Of a DNA stretch of 13,393 nucleotides, positions 13,341-13,393 are shown one piece after another (position 1 is the stretch's first letter; each line of letters begins with the position of its first letter). The DNA is from Bacillota bacterium (GTDB taxonomy: Bacteria > Bacillota > Clostridia > Peptostreptococcales > Anaerovoracaceae). The notes below the pieces were generated by a model. That model made no database searches, was not told the origin of the DNA, and was given only the letters and a program-made list of their open reading frames with translations. The translations under genes were made by a program, and so were the position numbers. Where the stretch lies: assembly GCA_030527065.1 (NCBI GenBank), contig JAUNBO010000033.1, positions 1 to 13,393 of the forward strand, read 5' to 3'.

Positions 13341-13369
13341 ATAATATTACATTTTTCCAGATAAAGCAA
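13341..13369 (-). promoter_or_regulatory. Sigma-A-type promoter of the symporter gene
   Basis: On the minus strand TTGCTT (complement of 13364-13369) and TATTAT (complement of 13341-13346) are separated by exactly 17 bases, a good vegetative promoter match in an AT-rich stretch. Transcription would begin around 13333-13336, giving a leader of about 30 bases with the AGGAGT ribosome binding site. Confidence 0.7.
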
Positions 13370-13373
13370 TAAA

Positions 13374-13392
13374 AATCAACAATTCTTTGATT
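13374..13392. repeat. Short inverted repeat upstream of symporter -35
   Basis: On the minus strand AATCAA (complement of 13387-13392) and TTGATT (complement of 13374-13379) form a six-base inverted repeat around a seven-base centre. It ends four bases upstream of the -35 element, where an activator or repressor could bind. The window ends one base beyond it, so its full extent is unknown. In AT-rich DNA such a repeat can occur by chance. Confidence 0.3.
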
Positions 13393-13393
13393 G

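Noticed and set aside
1..13393. Mobile elements, CRISPR arrays, defence or phage genes.
   Set aside because: Nearly all the DNA is occupied by core genes. No transposase, integrase, regularly spaced repeats or target-site duplications were seen.

Overview
The window looks like chromosomal DNA of a GC-rich anaerobic Firmicute of class Clostridia, probably Lachnospiraceae-like. The evidence is the gene order maf-radC-mreB-mreC-mreD-PBP2, an unusually long clostridial-type PBP2, a ferredoxin-fused EtfA beside an acyl-CoA dehydrogenase and EtfB, strong AGGAGG-type ribosome binding sites, and regular use of the Ile codon ATA in otherwise GC-rich genes. This placement is inferred from gene content; no rRNA or tRNA gene is present to confirm it.

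Layout. (1) 51-1683, plus strand: a small stand-alone ACT-domain protein and a 452-residue PFL-family (DUF711/UPF0210) protein. This is a widely conserved pair without a function I can name. (2) 1703-8330, plus strand: the cell-shape cluster maf, radC, mreB, mreC, mreD and mrdA (PBP2). Spacing is tight, mreC and mreD overlap, and a candidate rho-independent terminator follows. MreB, MreC, MreD and PBP2 are core parts of the elongasome, which directs lateral-wall peptidoglycan synthesis. (3) 8331-8549: intergenic region with the terminator and a likely promoter. (4) 8550-11798, plus strand: acyl-CoA dehydrogenase, etfB and ferredoxin-etfA. This is a three-gene flavin redox module of the type that can bifurcate electrons between an enoyl-CoA and ferredoxin. 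(5) A hairpin terminator at 11822-11858 lies between convergent genes. (6) 11915-13303, minus strand: a Na+:alanine/glycine symporter (AGCS family) with a good sigma-A-type promoter at the right edge of the window.

How the genes work together: block 2 builds the cell wall. Block 4 probably reduces an enoyl-CoA with NADH while charging ferredoxin, which would conserve energy in a fermenting anaerobe. The symporter imports small neutral amino acids using the sodium gradient; a functional link to block 4 is possible but not shown. I found no mobile element, CRISPR array, phage gene, toxin-antitoxin or defence gene. Most of the window is well-understood core gene content. The less explored points are the ACT/PFL pair, the internal repeat and insertions of PBP2, the unknown acyl-CoA substrate of the Fd-EtfA operon, and a strong exclusion of TTA/CTA/TCA codons that leaves very long antisense reading frames open.
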